Below are positions 21,801 to 30,667 of a DNA stretch of 64,000 bases, piece after piece. The notes beneath the pieces were generated by a model that was given only the letters and a program-made list of their open reading frames with translations, ran no database searches and was not told the origin of the DNA. Source of the stretch: Caldilineales bacterium (GTDB lineage: Bacteria > Chloroflexota > Anaerolineae > J102); contig JAIBAP010000016.1 in the NCBI GenBank assembly GCA_019695115.1, positions 28,916 to 92,915 of the forward strand. The letters run 5' to 3'. Position numbers and translations under genes: made by a program. How positions within the stretch are numbered: position 1 is the stretch's first letter; each line of letters begins with the position of its first letter.

Positions 21801-23391
21801 CGTGGGTTTGGGTCGTGCCGCCGTTGTTGGCCAGAGTTGTGACCAGGATGCTGGTCAGGGCGATGCTGGTCCCATCCGAAGTGGCGTTGATATCGCTGCC
21901 GCCCGGTGTGAAATCAGAGAAGGCGTCATTGTCGTCCTCGCCGCTATGACCGAAGAGATTGTAGTCATTGGCGGCGATGGTGATTTGCGACGGTTCGAAA
22001 CGTAGCAACTGATTGCCGCTGCCGCCTGAGTACAAGAAGTGATAGATTTCGCTGCCCGCACTGGCCGTATTGCCGCTGATCAGGGTTCGGCTCAGCGTCA
22101 AGTCGCCCGAATCGTAAATTCCGCCACCGTCAAGCCCTGCAGTATTGCCGGTCAGTGTACTGTTGGCAATGGTTGCGGTACCATAGTTGCTCAACCCACC
22201 GCCCCAACCGCCGACGCCTTCGCCGAGATAAAAGGCCGTATTGCCCGACAGTGTGCTGTTAACCATCATGAGATTGGCGTCGCCAGCAACGAAAATGCCG
22301 CCGCCCGCATTCTCCGTGCTATTGCCGGAAAGCGTACTTGTTTTGATCGTCACATCGCCATCAACGAAGATGCCGCCGCCAGCGCCATCCGACGAATTAC
22401 CGATCAGCGTACTCCACATGACACTGACGTTGTTGCTGGCATAGATGCCGCCGCCTCTGCGGGATGCCGAGTTTCCAGAAAGGGTGCTCGATGAGACTGT
22501 AATCGTACCGGTTTCGTTGTAGATTCCTCCGCCTTCATAGGCAGAGTTGTCCGCTAGGTAGCTGTTCTGAATCAAGATGGTCCCGCCGTAAGAAAAGATC
22601 GCGCCGCCATCACTTTCGGCGCTATTGCCCGAGAGCGTACTATTGCTGATTGTCGCTTCTCCCTGCGACAGGATGCCGCCCCCATCTCCGCCGCCCTCGA
22701 CTGAATAGGCGAAGTTTCCTGAGATGGTCGCGTGGTCGATGTCGAGTACGCCATCGTTGAAGATTCCACCGCCGTAGTACGACGAGCCACCGCTGATCGT
22801 GGCGCTATTGAGGGTCAAACTCCCACTGGGGCCAACAGTTAGAATTCGAAATGGAACGGACACTGAAGTTCGCTCGATAGTGCTGCCGTTGCCCGCGATG
22901 GTGATAGGGGTGGTGATGCCAGGCAGGGCCGAATTCGTGCCATAGGCTGTCGTATAGCTAAGCATCGCCGCCAAAGGCAAGGTGATCACGTCGAGACCAA
23001 GACCCGCTGAGCACTCGCTCGAACCGCTTTGATCGTCATTATTGGCATTGATAATCGCCTCGACCAACGAACAACCATCGCCACTGGCAAGACCAGCCGC
23101 CCCCGCCGTCACGCTGATTCCTGCTGCCGCCCCTGGCCCTGCGCTCAACGCCAACAGCAGCGCCGCCCCCGCCAGACCCACCCCCAAACGCACTTGCAGC
23201 CACTGCCGCCGTTGCTGAGACATGCCCAGCAGCCGTCGATAGGCGCGGTCGAAACGCGCGAACAATCGCCGCCCGCGTTTCATCATCAGGCGCAGCAGCC
23301 AGGGGCGGGCGGCAGCTGCGGCCAGTTGCTCTTGCCAGGCGGCCAGGACGGCGGGGTCGATTTCAGCGGGGTGTGGGGTGTGGGGTCTCAT
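15823..23391 (-). CDS. Giant exported protein: two beta-helix regions, C25-like (gingipain-type) protease, PKD domains
   Basis: A 2522-residue envelope or secreted protein. An unusual 65-residue basic N-terminus precedes a hydrophobic segment (67-88). Residues about 100-560 form a right-handed beta-helix with many SGN/GGGI repeats ending in the choice-of-anchor-Q motif [13 protein letters not shown]-type linker (579-754) follows, then a small domain and a second beta-helix (about 900-1370) that opens with a CSLSEAI motif. A pre-peptidase-like domain contains eleven LQNVP repeats (about 1464-1524). The C25-like domain follows, with His near 1852 (LNAHFSHF) and Cys near 1892 (SVGCHSG), as in gingipains. 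The C-terminus has an SPASVV repeat and two PKD-type domains (about 2317-2510). I chose the ATG at 23391 because the N-terminus then reads as a compact basic domain. Its substrate is unknown. Confidence 0.8.
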   Translation of the reverse strand: MRPHTPHPAEIDPAVLAAWQEQLAAAAARPWLLRLMMKRGRRLFARFDRAYRRLLGMSQQRRQWLQVRLGVGLAGAALLLALSAGPGAAAGISVTAGAAGLASGDGCSLVEAIINANNDDQSGSSECSAGLGLDVITLPLAAMLSYTTAYGTNSALPGITTPITIAGNGSTIERTSVSVPFRILTVGPSGSLTLNSATISGGSSYYGGGIFNDGVLDIDHATISGNFAYSVEGGGDGGGILSQGEATISNSTLSGNSAESDGGAIFSYGGTILIQNSYLADNSAYEGGGIYNETGTITVSSSTLSGNSASRRGGGIYASNNVSVMWSTLIGNSSDGAGGGIFVDGDVTIKTSTLSGNSTENAGGGIFVAGDANLMMVNSTLSGNTAFYLGEGVGGWGGGLSNYGTATIANSTLTGNTAGLDGGGIYDSGDLTLSRTLISGNTASAGSEIYHFLYSGGSGNQLLRFEPSQITIAANDYNLFGHSGEDDNDAFSDFTPGGSDINATSDGTSIALTSILVTTLANNGGTTQTHALIEGGPAVDAAPDADCPTTDQRGEPRPVDAGAVGPVGQTCDIGAYEIQATPTNTPTNTPTATKTPTRTPTRTPTRTPTRTPTRTPTRTPTNTPTPTRTPTRTPTNTPTWTPTPTRTPTNTPTWTPTPTRTPTNTPTWTPTPTRTPTNTPTWTPTPTRTPTHTPTNTPTWTPTPTSTPTHTPTWTPTPTRTPTNTPTWTPTPTRTPTRTPTNTPTWTPTPTATPTPLFIFSGQLVTQPSTPLAGYNYVRLWGVNALGYRQQFLALMVTNSGGGFNWQATDPTRYPAYEIDLGPVNEWMNYAFVSAAAGPGGIVIDDHTVRYPYLGDRTYSGALFTVRLATPTPTPTAPPTPTITATPTATPTTDPLQSPPVFNVNTTSGRNDGACTVMNCSLSEAIDASNNTAAAQAGAVANSIVFTQMPAGVIQVAGPLPILRNAVILQGDTGPEGQVEIDGSQAGASDGLVIDGNGSTVQGLVIHSFGGNGIVLQGGGGHTLLGNFIGVSADGQADRGNGGAGIVGRGSSNNAIGGLTLGSSNLVSGNGGPGILLEGGIGNRILGNFIGVDAEGTDAIGNSAGIRLLNAANTTIGDAISGARNLVSGNNGNGIEIVGAGSSGNIVAGNIIGLDGDAAGRVPNAGGLLIDGGRDNTIGGGQTGAGNTIAGNNAHGVLLTTGAVANRIQGNFIGTNLVGSDFGQPLDGVRVQGGSNDNLIGGLNRGEGNIIAFNDRAGVAVEASTGNTIAGNLIYGNGAAGIDNQAGGNQELTPPALAAAAGSEVSGQAAAGATVEVFGDDGSQGRYFLGRVQTDSFGHFVLTAGLRGKQITATATDADGNTSEFGTAINRHLPCNDPYETNDDWTQAAGMVPGLDYTGFICDANDVDFFKLPVAGIQRGSVVTFKLVGLPADFDLVLFRPTDIPSDILANDLPMAQMSTYDVPVQSLPLQNVPLQNVPLQNVPLQNVPLQNVPLQNVPLQNVPLQNVPLQNVPLQNVPLQNVPLVGYSVQPGPADEQITDVAIYAVDHYYVAVVGHNGSSSTEPYKLRVEVTPPPPPATCSRTFAFAGTPGESYAPWPADQTRTLILFPKQRLERMYGPVEVAPLAAALKQLAEHDSVKGLIVPLESYQPLEESYAEWDNGRVCVPEAANEVGYGIKLLIGSLIATHPGLENLVFVGNDEAIPFRRSKDIVATSNEFEYTGQLLVESDTALYAAFLRGYMLTDDYYADFEPTPYRGRPLYVPNYTLGRLVETPSEMAALVQEYLARDGVLNATSGLTFGYDFLMDSTQRIADAFSARGLTTTAANNNTWSADDLRAGLFGSRHELNSLNAHFSHFLLEPADRNMLGAGGLFTATEVSQALVDLGGTVNFSVGCHSGLNVCDICTSAFGRQFSADLDFAQAFAQKKAVWIGNTGYGYGDDTAVALSEELMSNFAANLGGPTTIGQALLKAKQDYALLSLGAYGPYDEKAMAVSTLYGLPTWRVQTPAATAASLADPAPFTTLAVNRPSQTLAKTTISFDPSFQLIQTPDGAYLSSNNGHQSILYNPLQPRAALDISQPGPGQQVAHGAFLVAANYTDLPNFDPVITMPVTETARYEPQFIYHGWQPDLLARVNHFTTPQGVQQRLILSPGQFLHTGVVNQGGGSHVVGTERRYDHLVYDVYHSASPDFQPPLIVSVGAAYESNPVVTTLVVSPASVVSPASVVSPASVVPTSQQLRFSVQVSDISGVERVAVTYTAGDGHWHSLDLNYDLASDRWTGLLSDLDQPVLFMVQAVDGAGNVGVTAAKGDLYGIAAIDALADPAAAQEGAPVSFAVDTAGSGLGQITALRWNFGDGIEAIDGLQISHRYQDDGAFPASILVEDANGRLGSGVTTVTIANAPPEVVIDQTPTGSAGQPLTLAPIAFTDKGNLDTHTATIAWGDGSALEAGSVQRDAAASSPAGMAGTMNFPGHTFAQPGSYTASVCVRDDDGAQTCADLVITITGAATPTPTPPAPRRYWFPRLLH
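16705..16758. repeat. Three 18-bp tandem repeats coding for SPASVV
   Basis: Three identical 18-bp units run in frame within the giant protein gene and directly abut a copy of dispersed palindrome family 2. Confidence 0.9.
16759..16780. repeat. Dispersed palindrome family 2, copy 1 (inside coding sequence)
   Basis: On the minus strand this reads CGTAGTAACGACTTTAGTCG plus TT. The same sequence occurs at 51886-51907 and 63681-63702, there in intergenic DNA. Here it is translated as VVTTLVVS. Confidence 0.85.
18821..19000. repeat. Eleven 15-bp repeats coding for LQNVP plus one degenerate unit
   Basis: Units begin every 15 bp from 18821 to 18985, with a degenerate twelfth at 18986-19000. Third codon positions vary between units (GTTTTG/GTTCTG/ATTCTG) while the peptide stays the same. 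Confidence 0.95.
21124..21655. repeat. TPT linker repeats
   Basis: Imperfect GT-rich direct repeats on the plus strand encode runs of TPTRTPT and TPTWTPTP on the minus strand, about 175 residues in all. Such linkers are common in Chloroflexota exported proteins. Confidence 0.9.
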
Positions 23392-23596
23392 CGTGTGTGC
23401 TCTTGCGAGGGAGGTGGGGGGAGGGGGCGGTGGTAAGCGCGGCCAGCAGCCGTCCGCCTCTCGGGCGAACGCCGTAAGGTTTGTACTGTAACCAACGCTC
23501 CCGTGCTTCCCTACCACCTGTTGCGGGTGGGCGTTGGCGGCGCTATTGTAACCGATCCGAGCGATGGCGCAAACACGCCCCGCCAGCACCCCTCAC

Positions 23597-23646
23597 CCCC
23601 CAATCTCCAATCTCCAATCTCCAATCTCCAATCTCCAATCTCCAAC
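23597..23646. repeat. AATCTCC tandem repeats
   Basis: About seven head-to-tail copies of CCAATCT between the giant gene and purC, closely related to the ATTGGAG repeats at 11.05 and 47.6 kb. Confidence 0.85.
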
Positions 23647-23659
23647 AAGCCACTAACCA

Positions 23660-24640
23660 CTAACCACTCCCTCCTCCCCCCATCCCCGCCACCTTGCGAA
23701 CGATGCGCTCGGCGGCCGGCTGCGGGCCGGGTGAAAAGTTTTCCATCGTCAACTTCTCGTAGGCGGCGATGTAGCGGGCGGCCAACTCGGCGATGGTCTT
23801 GGGGGGCAGGGTGGGCGGCTCGCCCTCGCCCCGGTAGCCGCGGGCTACATACCACAGGCGCAGGAATTCTTTGTCGAAGCTCTCCGGCTCGCGGCCTTCG
23901 CGTTTGGCCGGGCCATAGCTTTGCGCCACCCAAAAGCGGCTGCTGTCGGGCGTGTGGATTTCGTCGATCAGGGCCAGCTTGCCGTCGATCAAGCCGAATT
24001 CGTACTTGGTGTCCACCAGCACCAACCCCCCGCGCATGGCCACGCTTTGCCCACGTTTGAACAAGGCCACGGCCACCCGCTTCACCTCCTCCCACAGTTC
24101 TGGCTCGACCAGCCCGCGCTCCACCACCTCAGCAGACGTCAGCCGCTCGTCGTGTTGGCCGCGCTCGGCTTTCGTCGTGGGCGTGATCACCGGTTCGGGC
24201 AGACGGTCGTTCTTGTGCAGACCGGGCGGCAGGGCCAGCCCATATGGCCGCTCCACCCCGGCCTGGTACAGCGTCCACAGGCTGGTGCTGGTGACGCCGG
24301 TGATGTAACCGCGCACGATCACCTCCACCGGCAGCGCCTGCGCCTCGCGCGCCAGCATCACGTTGGGATCGGGGATGGCGATGACGTGGTTGGCGACGAT
24401 GTCGGCGGTGCGCTGGAACCACCATGCCGCCAGTTGGTTGAGCACCTGGCCCTTGTAGGGGATCAGGCCCAGAACCCGGTCGAAGGCGCTGACCCGGTCA
24501 GTGGTGATCAGCAGGCGGCGGTCATCGCCCAGGCGGTAGATATCGCGGACTTTGCCCTCTTCTTTGGCGCCAAAACCTTCGAGATCGACGGCAGCGAGGG
24601 CATAGGGGATGGCCTGGAGGAGTTGGTCGTGGGTGAGCAT
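23660..24640 (-). CDS. purC: SAICAR synthetase (phosphoribosylaminoimidazole-succinocarboxamide synthase)
   Basis: This catalyses the ATP-dependent joining of CAIR and aspartate in purine biosynthesis. The 326 residues fit the longer, single-domain form of the enzyme. Diagnostic motifs are GKVRDIYRLGDDRRLLITTDRVSAFDRVL near residue 27, VEVIVRGYITG, GLVLVDTKYEFGLIDGKLALIDEIHTPDSSRFW and the C-terminal SFDKEFLRLW. It lies last in a minus-strand group that runs abrB-doc-purB-phd-yoeB-small ORF-purC, and may be transcribed with purB. Confidence 0.95.
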   Translation of the reverse strand: MLTHDQLLQAIPYALAAVDLEGFGAKEEGKVRDIYRLGDDRRLLITTDRVSAFDRVLGLIPYKGQVLNQLAAWWFQRTADIVANHVIAIPDPNVMLAREAQALPVEVIVRGYITGVTSTSLWTLYQAGVERPYGLALPPGLHKNDRLPEPVITPTTKAERGQHDERLTSAEVVERGLVEPELWEEVKRVAVALFKRGQSVAMRGGLVLVDTKYEFGLIDGKLALIDEIHTPDSSRFWVAQSYGPAKREGREPESFDKEFLRLWYVARGYRGEGEPPTLPPKTIAELAARYIAAYEKLTMENFSPGPQPAAERIVRKVAGMGGGGSG

Positions 24641-24693
24641 AGGAGGCGGGTGGCGAGGGGCGGGTGACGAGTGGCGGGTAGCGGAATGAATGA

Positions 24694-24900
24694 TCAGGTC
24701 GCGGTCAAACCTTCGGTGGATGGAAAGTCCGTCTGCAGAAGCCCCTGCTGTCGCTCTCGCCAGATTTGTTCGCGTTCTTCGGCCAAACCCTGCAACAACT
24801 CCGCCAGCGTTACATGCTCTTGCTGCATGATGGCGCTGAATTCCTCCGTCAGTTTGGGGAGGCAAAGTTGTCGAGGCAGCAGAGGACGGCGCTTACTCAT
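24694..24900 (-). CDS. Small protein of unknown function next to the YoeB-like toxin
   Basis: A 68-residue hydrophilic, glutamate-rich protein (TEEFSAIMQQEHVTLAELLQGLAEEREQIWRERQQG) that probably forms one long helix. Its ATG overlaps the yoeB end by 8 bp, suggesting coupled translation. I recognise no family. It may be a third TA component or an unrelated passenger. Confidence 0.5.
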   Translation of the reverse strand: MSKRRPLLPRQLCLPKLTEEFSAIMQQEHVTLAELLQGLAEEREQIWRERQQGLLQTDFPSTEGLTAT

Positions 24901-25156
24901 AATGTGTCCACATACGGATGATTTTGACGATGTGTTCGTCATCCAGTACCTGATACACCAGCCGGTGTTGGATAGTAATACGCCGAGAATAGGCGCCGGA
25001 AAGATCGCCAACAAGCTTCTCGAAGCGAGGTGGCGAGCGATAGGGGTCTTCGGCGAGGATGTCTAGCAAATCCTGAGCCTTGTCTTTGAGTCCACTGGCG
25101 GCCAGGCGTTTGACATCTTTTTGCGCCTGATGAGAGTAGACCAATCGCCACTTCAC
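24893..25156 (-). CDS. Txe/YoeB-family mRNA interferase toxin
   Basis: An 87-residue RelE-superfamily toxin that would cleave mRNA on the ribosome. It has AQKDVKRLAASGLKDKAQDLLDILAEDPYRSPPRFEKL, then the diagnostic core GAYSRRITIQHRLVYQVLDDEHIVKIIRMWTHYE, including the basic Arg and the terminal HY motif typical of YoeB. It begins with GTG, overlapping the antitoxin stop as GTGA. Confidence 0.88.
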   Translation of the reverse strand: MKWRLVYSHQAQKDVKRLAASGLKDKAQDLLDILAEDPYRSPPRFEKLVGDLSGAYSRRITIQHRLVYQVLDDEHIVKIIRMWTHYE

Positions 25157-25395
25157 CAGTCCAATTCCTCCGAGAACTTTTCTACCGGCGTCGCTATGCC
25201 TTCCTGAATCGATTCACGCATGCCTGGAATTGAAAGAAGGTAAAGCGTCTCCTGGATGGCTCGCCAATCATCTTCGGCCAGGAGCACCGCATTGTGCCGT
25301 TTGCCGGTGATGAGGAAGGGCTCGTGCGCGGTGGCGGCTTCGTCGATCAAGCGGTAAAGGCTGCCGCGCGCCTCAGTGGCTGTGATGCTTGTCAT
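25153..25395 (-). CDS. Phd/YefM-family antitoxin
   Basis: An 80-residue antitoxin with the Phd/YefM DNA-binding N-terminus (MTSITATEARGSLYRLIDEAATAHEPFLITGKRHNAVLLAEDDWRAIQETLYLLS) and an acidic C-terminus that would wrap the toxin. GGAG lies upstream. It is followed immediately by the YoeB-like toxin and preceded by purB, whose stop is 53 bp away. Confidence 0.9.
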   Translation of the reverse strand: MTSITATEARGSLYRLIDEAATAHEPFLITGKRHNAVLLAEDDWRAIQETLYLLSIPGMRESIQEGIATPVEKFSEELDW

Positions 25396-25448
25396 CTCGA
25401 TACTCCGGAGGGTAGAAGATCACGATAATCGTACGTAATTCCGTACCA

Positions 25449-26849
25449 TCAGTCAAGATTCAGCCTTGCCCTCGCCCGCGCCGCCATGTGCTGCGCCCGC
25501 GCCGGGGCCTCGCCCACATAGTTGCCTGCGTCGAGTAGCACGGCAATGCGGTCGGGCGCAAGCAGTCGGGTGAATTCGGGTTCGGCGGCCAGGGATGCGG
25601 CCAGTGGATTGCTTTCCCCGCGCTGCACCGCCGCCCAGGCCGCCAGGCTGTGCTGGCGGATGACTTCGTGCAGGTGCTGGCGGTCGCCGCCGGCCTTGAC
25701 GGCTTCCATCAGCAGGCGTTCGCTGGCGGCAAAGACGCCGTACGCGGCCAGGTTGCGGGCGATGGCGCCGGGCCACAGGTTGAGATCGGCGAGGATGCCG
25801 TGGGCCGAGATCAGCAGTTCATCCGTGATCAGATAGGCTTCGGGGATGAGGGTGCGGCGGTTGGCCGAATCATCGAGGGTGCGTTCCAGCAGGCTGTGGG
25901 CGGCGTTGTGCCAGGCCACGTTGGGCAAGGCAGCCAGATGCCGGGCCAGGCTGTCGATCTTCTCGGCGGTGATGGGGTTGCGCTTGAAGGGCATGGCCGA
26001 CGACCCCACCTGGCCCTTGCCGAACGGCTCCGAGAGTTCGCCAAAAGCCGGGGATTGGAGGAGGCGCAGGTCGAAGGCAAAGCGGTAGAGCGTGCCAGCC
26101 AGCCCGGCCAGAGCGTTGAGCGCCAGCCAGTCTTGCTTGCGCGGGTAGGTTTGCGTGGCGGCGGGAAACGCCTCCAATCCCAGTTCGGCCAGCGCCCGGC
26201 GTTCCAGCTCCCCCGCCGTGATTCCCGTCCCTGCCAGCAATTGCTCATACGAGGCCAGCGTTCCCACCGCCCCCTTCAAGCCCTTGCCCTTCAGATTCCT
26301 GCGCACGCGGCTGATTTCCTCCCAATCGGCCAGTAGATCCTGCAAGGTTTGGGCGAAGCGGTAGCCCAGGGTGGTCGGCTCCGCCGGCTGCAGGTGGGTG
26401 TAGCCCATGACCGCGGTTTGGGCATGGCGCTCGGTCAGGTCGGCAAAGGTCCGGATCAGCCCGGCCAGGCGGGTGAGCACCAGGTCGAGGGCTTCGATCT
26501 GGCGCAGGGCCTCGGCGTTGTCGACCACATCCATGCTGGTGGCGCCCAGGTGGATGATCCTGCCGCCAACCGTGCACTGCCCGGCGAAGGTCTTGATCTC
26601 GGCCATGACATCGTGCCGGGTGATCTGCTCGATCTCAAGCGCCCGGTCGAGGTCGATGTCGTCGGCATGGGCCTCGATATCGGCCAGCTGCGCCGCCGTG
26701 ACCAGCCCGACCGTTGCCTGCGCCCGCGCCAGCGCCACCCAAATCCGCCGCCACAGTTGGCGCCGGTGGATTTCCGAGAAGATCTGGCGCATCTCGTCGG
26801 AGCCATAGCGCCAGGTGAAGGGGGAGAGGTAGGTGGAGTGGTCGGTCAT
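25449..26849 (-). CDS. purB: Adenylosuccinate lyase
   Basis: This cleaves SAICAR to AICAR and adenylosuccinate to AMP. The 466 residues contain the fumarase/aspartase-superfamily signature GSSAMPFKRNPITAE near residue 285, as well as LGATSMDVVDNAEALRQIE and GYTHLQPAEPTT, which hold the catalytic His and Ser/Thr residues. The ATG overlaps the doc toxin stop as ATGA, so translation appears coupled to a toxin gene, which is unusual for a core metabolic enzyme. Confidence 0.95.
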   Translation of the reverse strand: MTDHSTYLSPFTWRYGSDEMRQIFSEIHRRQLWRRIWVALARAQATVGLVTAAQLADIEAHADDIDLDRALEIEQITRHDVMAEIKTFAGQCTVGGRIIHLGATSMDVVDNAEALRQIEALDLVLTRLAGLIRTFADLTERHAQTAVMGYTHLQPAEPTTLGYRFAQTLQDLLADWEEISRVRRNLKGKGLKGAVGTLASYEQLLAGTGITAGELERRALAELGLEAFPAATQTYPRKQDWLALNALAGLAGTLYRFAFDLRLLQSPAFGELSEPFGKGQVGSSAMPFKRNPITAEKIDSLARHLAALPNVAWHNAAHSLLERTLDDSANRRTLIPEAYLITDELLISAHGILADLNLWPGAIARNLAAYGVFAASERLLMEAVKAGGDRQHLHEVIRQHSLAAWAAVQRGESNPLAASLAAEPEFTRLLAPDRIAVLLDAGNYVGEAPARAQHMAARARARLNLD

Positions 26850-27229
26850 AGGGCGGCCGAGTGAGTGCGAAACCAGGCGGAGATCTGCGCCAGCACGAGT
26901 TCCGAGCGAGCGACTTGCATGGTTAAAGACTCGAGGTCAGCGCTGGATGCTGCCAAGCCATACCCGTTCAAGCGTAAGAACAAACCCGCCGCAGTGACCC
27001 CCACCCGCTTGTTGCCATCGACAAAGGGATGGTTCCGCACCAGCGATTCCATCAGCGCCGCCGCTTTGCTGGAGAGATCGGGATACAGGTCTCGCCCCTC
27101 GAACGTGGCCTGTGGCCGGGCAACCGCCGATGCCAGCATTCCCAAGTCGCGAATGCCAGCGCCGCCACCGGTCTTGCTGATCAGGCGCATGTGTATGAAC
27201 AGCACCTGCTCGACGGTGAGATAGTTCAT
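26846..27229 (-). CDS. doc: Doc-type Fic-domain toxin
   Basis: A 127-residue Doc/Fic protein. The catalytic loop is HPFVDGNKRVG near residues 66-76, matching the Doc form HxFxxxNKR, which supports target phosphorylation rather than AMPylation. The N-terminus YLTVEQVLFIHMRLISKTGG is typical. It overlaps the AbrB antitoxin by 4 bp upstream and purB by 4 bp downstream. Confidence 0.9.
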   Translation of the reverse strand: MNYLTVEQVLFIHMRLISKTGGGAGIRDLGMLASAVARPQATFEGRDLYPDLSSKAAALMESLVRNHPFVDGNKRVGVTAAGLFLRLNGYGLAASSADLESLTMQVARSELVLAQISAWFRTHSAAL

Positions 27230-27468
27230 GCCCGCGCGAGTGCTTCCAGGGCAGGGCGATACTGCTCGATGAACTCAGTGACCTGGCGAGCGAAGTCAGC
27301 ATCCACCCCACGCGCCGCGGCTGGCACGGGTGCGATGGTGATGACACCGCGCGACGAATCGATCTGTACGTCCACTTCAGCGCCTTCGCCGAGCGAAAGC
27401 GGATCGAGGATATCCTTGGGGAGAGAGACGACCATGCTGTTGCCAGTGCGGAAGATTCTGCGAACCAT
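27226..27468 (-). CDS. AbrB/MazE-type antitoxin
   Basis: An 80-residue swapped-hairpin AbrB antitoxin: RRIFRTGNSMVVSLPKDILDPLSLGEGAEVDVQIDSSRGVITIAPV is the DNA-binding domain, and the C-terminal helix FARQVTEFIEQYRPALEALARA would bind Doc. I chose the ATG at 27468, with AGGAG about 10 bases upstream. A promoter at 27526-27554 drives the unit. It probably autoregulates the whole transcript, including purB. Confidence 0.85.
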   Translation of the reverse strand: MVRRIFRTGNSMVVSLPKDILDPLSLGEGAEVDVQIDSSRGVITIAPVPAAARGVDADFARQVTEFIEQYRPALEALARA

Positions 27469-27525
27469 GGGATTACAGACTCCTGCTGAACCTTGCTTGA
27501 TGTGCTGACGATGTAAGCACACTCA

Positions 27526-27554
27526 ACTATAGCACGCCGGCGGCAGAACGTCAA
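27526..27554 (-). promoter_or_regulatory. Sigma70-type promoter of the abrB-doc-purB unit
   Basis: On the minus strand TTGACG (27549-27554) and TATAGT (27526-27531) are separated by 17 bp, about 58 bp before the AbrB start. Confidence 0.6.
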
Positions 27555-27579
27555 AGCCCCCAAGCGCCACTTCTGGCTT

Positions 27580-27632
27580 GACGATGGACGATGAGCACCC
27601 TCCATTTCCAGACGGGCTGATCGTCCATCGTC
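27580..27632. repeat. 13-bp inverted repeat with 27-base spacer
   Basis: GACGATGGACGAT at 27580-27592 is repeated inverted at 27620-27632. It lies between the stop of the propeller-lipase gene and the promoter of the purB unit and could act as its terminator or be another dispersed element. Confidence 0.5.
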
Positions 27633-27682
27633 CGTTCCAAACGGGATGATTCTAAAACGACTTGAACACCGATCCGGCGCCG

Positions 27683-30640
27683 TTATGGCAGCAAGGGTAG
27701 ATAAAGCATGTTCAGCGTTGCTTCGACGGGCACACCGGCCGCGCCGTTGGCCCAGGGCAGCAGGCGCCGGCCGGGGGACAAGGGCGCGTCGAGGGTGATG
27801 TCGAAGCGCCCCTCGCCATCGGTCACGCTGCTCCCGCGGCGCGCCCCGGTGTCGGCATCGCGCACTTCCACGGCGCTCCACGGCTGCGCCCAACCGTGAA
27901 CGACGGTCGCGCCGATGCGGATGGGCGTCTCGATCACGGGCGTGATCGCCAGCAGCGGCGGCGGCTCCTCCATGTTGGCGGCGACGGACAGGGCGAGTTT
28001 GACCTCGGCCCCGGTCTGCATCTGGCCTTGCACCGTGTCCCAGGCGTCCATCGGGTCGGACGGCAGTTTGTCATCGGGCGAAAAGGTATCGAGCAGCCCC
28101 AGCCGATACCCACCGGCGCCGTTGCCCCTGGCGATGATCTCGAAGGCGCCGGCCTCCTCGGCCGGGACGACGAGCAGCCGGAACGGCGCGCCGGGGATGG
28201 TGATGTATTCAGCGCCGGCGATGGTGACGCCGCCCGGTCCCGCCTGCCCGCCGTTCGGGCTGCGCACCGTCACCTCGGCCGGGCCATCCAACGCCAGAAT
28301 CAGAAAATCTCCGGCCCCTGGTTCTGCCTCCGACTCCGTCCATTGGGCGCCGCCTGGCATGGGAATGCCGAGGGTGGCGAAGATCTGCGCCCGCACCCTG
28401 TTGTCGCCGGGCAGGTCGCCATGCGAAACATCGGCAAACGTCTTTTCGTGCGCGGGCGCGGGCAGACGGGCGCTGTTTGCAGGCACGGTGCCGTCGCCGT
28501 CGGCGTCGAATTCGTCCTCTCGCAGCCAGTTGGGTTTGCCGTCTTCCCACAAGGGCCAATCGAGCAGGGGGCGCCGGCGGACGAAGAAACGGGTGGTGGT
28601 GGCTGTCTGCGTCCCGATCAAGGTGCTTACGTCGGTGCGGGCAAAGAGATCGGGCAGGCCGGCTTCGAGCTGTGGCAGGTATTCGTTGCGTTGGTGCAGG
28701 CTGGCGACGGGCTTGGGGGCATCACCGTTCTCCTCGTCGAGCAGATAGTCGTCGATCGGCAACAACTCCTGGCCGCTTCTGACTGTGCGAAAGACTGCCA
28801 GGCGGGCCGTGTTTGTTGGCAGATCGCCTAAGAAATACAGCATGAGGGCATAGGCGATATGGTCGAGTTTCCCCATCCACCCGCCTTCGTAGATGATTCC
28901 GCCCTCCCACGAGGGATAGGCCCGCGCCGCGCCGCGATGCGGGCTGCCCAGCGTGATCAGGTGGGCCACATCAGCGGCGCAGCTGTGGCTCTGGACATAG
29001 GCGCGGCCGAGCAAGCCGCCCATGCTGTGCCCGACCACCTCCACCCTGGCCGCGCCGGTCTGGGCCTTGAGGCTCTGGATGCTGTCGCGAACCAGGCCGA
29101 CGTTCGTCGCCATCGGTTGGCGCCAATCGTAAAACAGCACCTTCAGGTTGCCGTTCGTTTCGCTATAGCCGGCGGCGGCCAACTGATCGAGCAGAGGGCG
29201 ATAGAAGCTCTCGGCGATGGGTGTGAACCAGCCCCAGCTTTCGGGTTCGCAGCCCGCGCCGCCAAACACGCACTGCCAGCTGAACGAGGCGAACATGCCG
29301 GGAATGACCAGGATGGGGCGGCGGGTCGTCGTTTCCGAGGCGATGAAGTCGGCGCCAACAGCGTCTGGGGGGCCGGTGAGGGTGCGGTTGGCCGGCGCAA
29401 ACGTGTAGCCCGGCTTGGAGGGCGTGACCGCGTAACTTCCTGCCTGCAGCCCGGTCAGGGTGTAGTTGCCGTCGTCGTCGGTGGCCGTGCTGTGGCCCGG
29501 GCCGGCCGAGACCGTGGCGCAAGGGATGGCGCGGCCGCTGGCATCGAGCACCTGGCCGGAGATGGAGAAGCCGGGCGCGCCGCCTGCGGCTTTCCAGCTT
29601 GGCGCCAGGTCATCGCCGCCCTGCCGGGTGAGGTTGGTTGCATTCCCACCCTGCGCCGGCATGGTGTAGATCTCGATGTTGCCATCGACATCGGTGCTGA
29701 AAGCCAGATGCTGGCCATCGGGGGCATAGGTGGCCGCCCATTCGTTCTTCAGGAACCACGAGCTGAGCCGCTGTTCGCTGCCGCCGCCGGCAGCGATGCT
29801 GTAGAGATCGAAATCGAGCAGGTTGCGACAGCTGGCGTACACGATGCGGCTGCCGTCAGGCGACCAGCGCGGATAAAGGTCGGCGCCCAGGCGGCTGGTC
29901 ACTCGTTGCTGATTGTTGCCATCGGCGTCCATCAGCCACACATCCCAGTTCCACTGGCAAGCCGCCGCCGCCACGGTGGCCCGCATGAAGACGATTCGCC
30001 TGCCATCAGGCGAGAGGCGCGGGGACATGGCGTGGTTGAGGGCCACCGACCCGACCTGATGCACATCACCCCCATCGGCGCGCATGGAAAGGATCTGGAA
30101 GAAGCTGCCGCCGCGGTCGGACGAGAAAAGGATGCGGTCGCCGGCCGGCGACCAGGCCGGATGCACATCGGCGAACGTGTTGTCGGTCAGCTTCGCCTCC
30201 GCACCAGCCAGCGTCCGCACATAGATTTCGTAATCCCCGTCGCGATCGCTGGCATAGAGCAGCTTGCTTCCATCCGGCGACCATTCGGGCGTCACATCGT
30301 CGCCAACGCTCGCTACCACAGGCGTTGCCGCTCCCGTCCCGCCGGCTTCCTGGGCCCAGAGATCGAAATCGCCGCCGCGGTTGCTCTCGAAGGCGATCAC
30401 ACCCGTCTCAGCCGGCGCGACAGCCGTGCGCGCCGGAAACTCAGCTTCCGGCCGCCCCGCTGCTGCCTCCCCTGCCGTCGTCTCGGTGAGGATGCTGGCG
30501 CTCATCAACGCCCGTCGCCCGGCGGCCAAATCGCCGGCGGGAGTCTCTGGCCCGGCCGCCCGGCTCAGCCCACCTGCCAGGGAGAGGGCGGCGAAGATGC
30601 TGACGAGGAGAAGGCGGCGGCTGATGTGATAGGCTGACAT
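27683..30640 (-). CDS. Exported TolB-like propeller fused to a carboxypeptidase-regulatory-like domain and a lipase
   Basis: A 985-residue exported protein. A signal segment (RRLLLVSIFAALSLAGGLSRA) is followed by about six TolB/WD40-type blades marked by PEWSPDGSKLLYASDRDGDYEIY and related repeats (about 80-360). A carboxypeptidase-regulatory-like beta-sandwich follows (ISGQVLDASGRAIPCATV to NYTLTGLQAGSYAVTPSKPGYTF). The alpha/beta hydrolase domain starts at RRPILVIPGMF and has a nucleophile elbow GHSMGG, FYDWRQ and LGSPHRGAA, as in LCAT-like lipases. The C-terminal 250 residues are beta-rich with a second regulatory-like domain. The start follows GGAGG at ideal spacing. A propeller on the same chain as a lipase is uncommon. 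Substrate unknown. Confidence 0.8.
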   Translation of the reverse strand: MSAYHISRRLLLVSIFAALSLAGGLSRAAGPETPAGDLAAGRRALMSASILTETTAGEAAAGRPEAEFPARTAVAPAETGVIAFESNRGGDFDLWAQEAGGTGAATPVVASVGDDVTPEWSPDGSKLLYASDRDGDYEIYVRTLAGAEAKLTDNTFADVHPAWSPAGDRILFSSDRGGSFFQILSMRADGGDVHQVGSVALNHAMSPRLSPDGRRIVFMRATVAAAACQWNWDVWLMDADGNNQQRVTSRLGADLYPRWSPDGSRIVYASCRNLLDFDLYSIAAGGGSEQRLSSWFLKNEWAATYAPDGQHLAFSTDVDGNIEIYTMPAQGGNATNLTRQGGDDLAPSWKAAGGAPGFSISGQVLDASGRAIPCATVSAGPGHSTATDDDGNYTLTGLQAGSYAVTPSKPGYTFAPANRTLTGPPDAVGADFIASETTTRRPILVIPGMFASFSWQCVFGGAGCEPESWGWFTPIAESFYRPLLDQLAAAGYSETNGNLKVLFYDWRQPMATNVGLVRDSIQSLKAQTGAARVEVVGHSMGGLLGRAYVQSHSCAADVAHLITLGSPHRGAARAYPSWEGGIIYEGGWMGKLDHIAYALMLYFLGDLPTNTARLAVFRTVRSGQELLPIDDYLLDEENGDAPKPVASLHQRNEYLPQLEAGLPDLFARTDVSTLIGTQTATTTRFFVRRRPLLDWPLWEDGKPNWLREDEFDADGDGTVPANSARLPAPAHEKTFADVSHGDLPGDNRVRAQIFATLGIPMPGGAQWTESEAEPGAGDFLILALDGPAEVTVRSPNGGQAGPGGVTIAGAEYITIPGAPFRLLVVPAEEAGAFEIIARGNGAGGYRLGLLDTFSPDDKLPSDPMDAWDTVQGQMQTGAEVKLALSVAANMEEPPPLLAITPVIETPIRIGATVVHGWAQPWSAVEVRDADTGARRGSSVTDGEGRFDITLDAPLSPGRRLLPWANGAAGVPVEATLNMLYLPLLP

Positions 30641-30667
30641 GGTGCGCCTCCACTTGCACATATTCCG

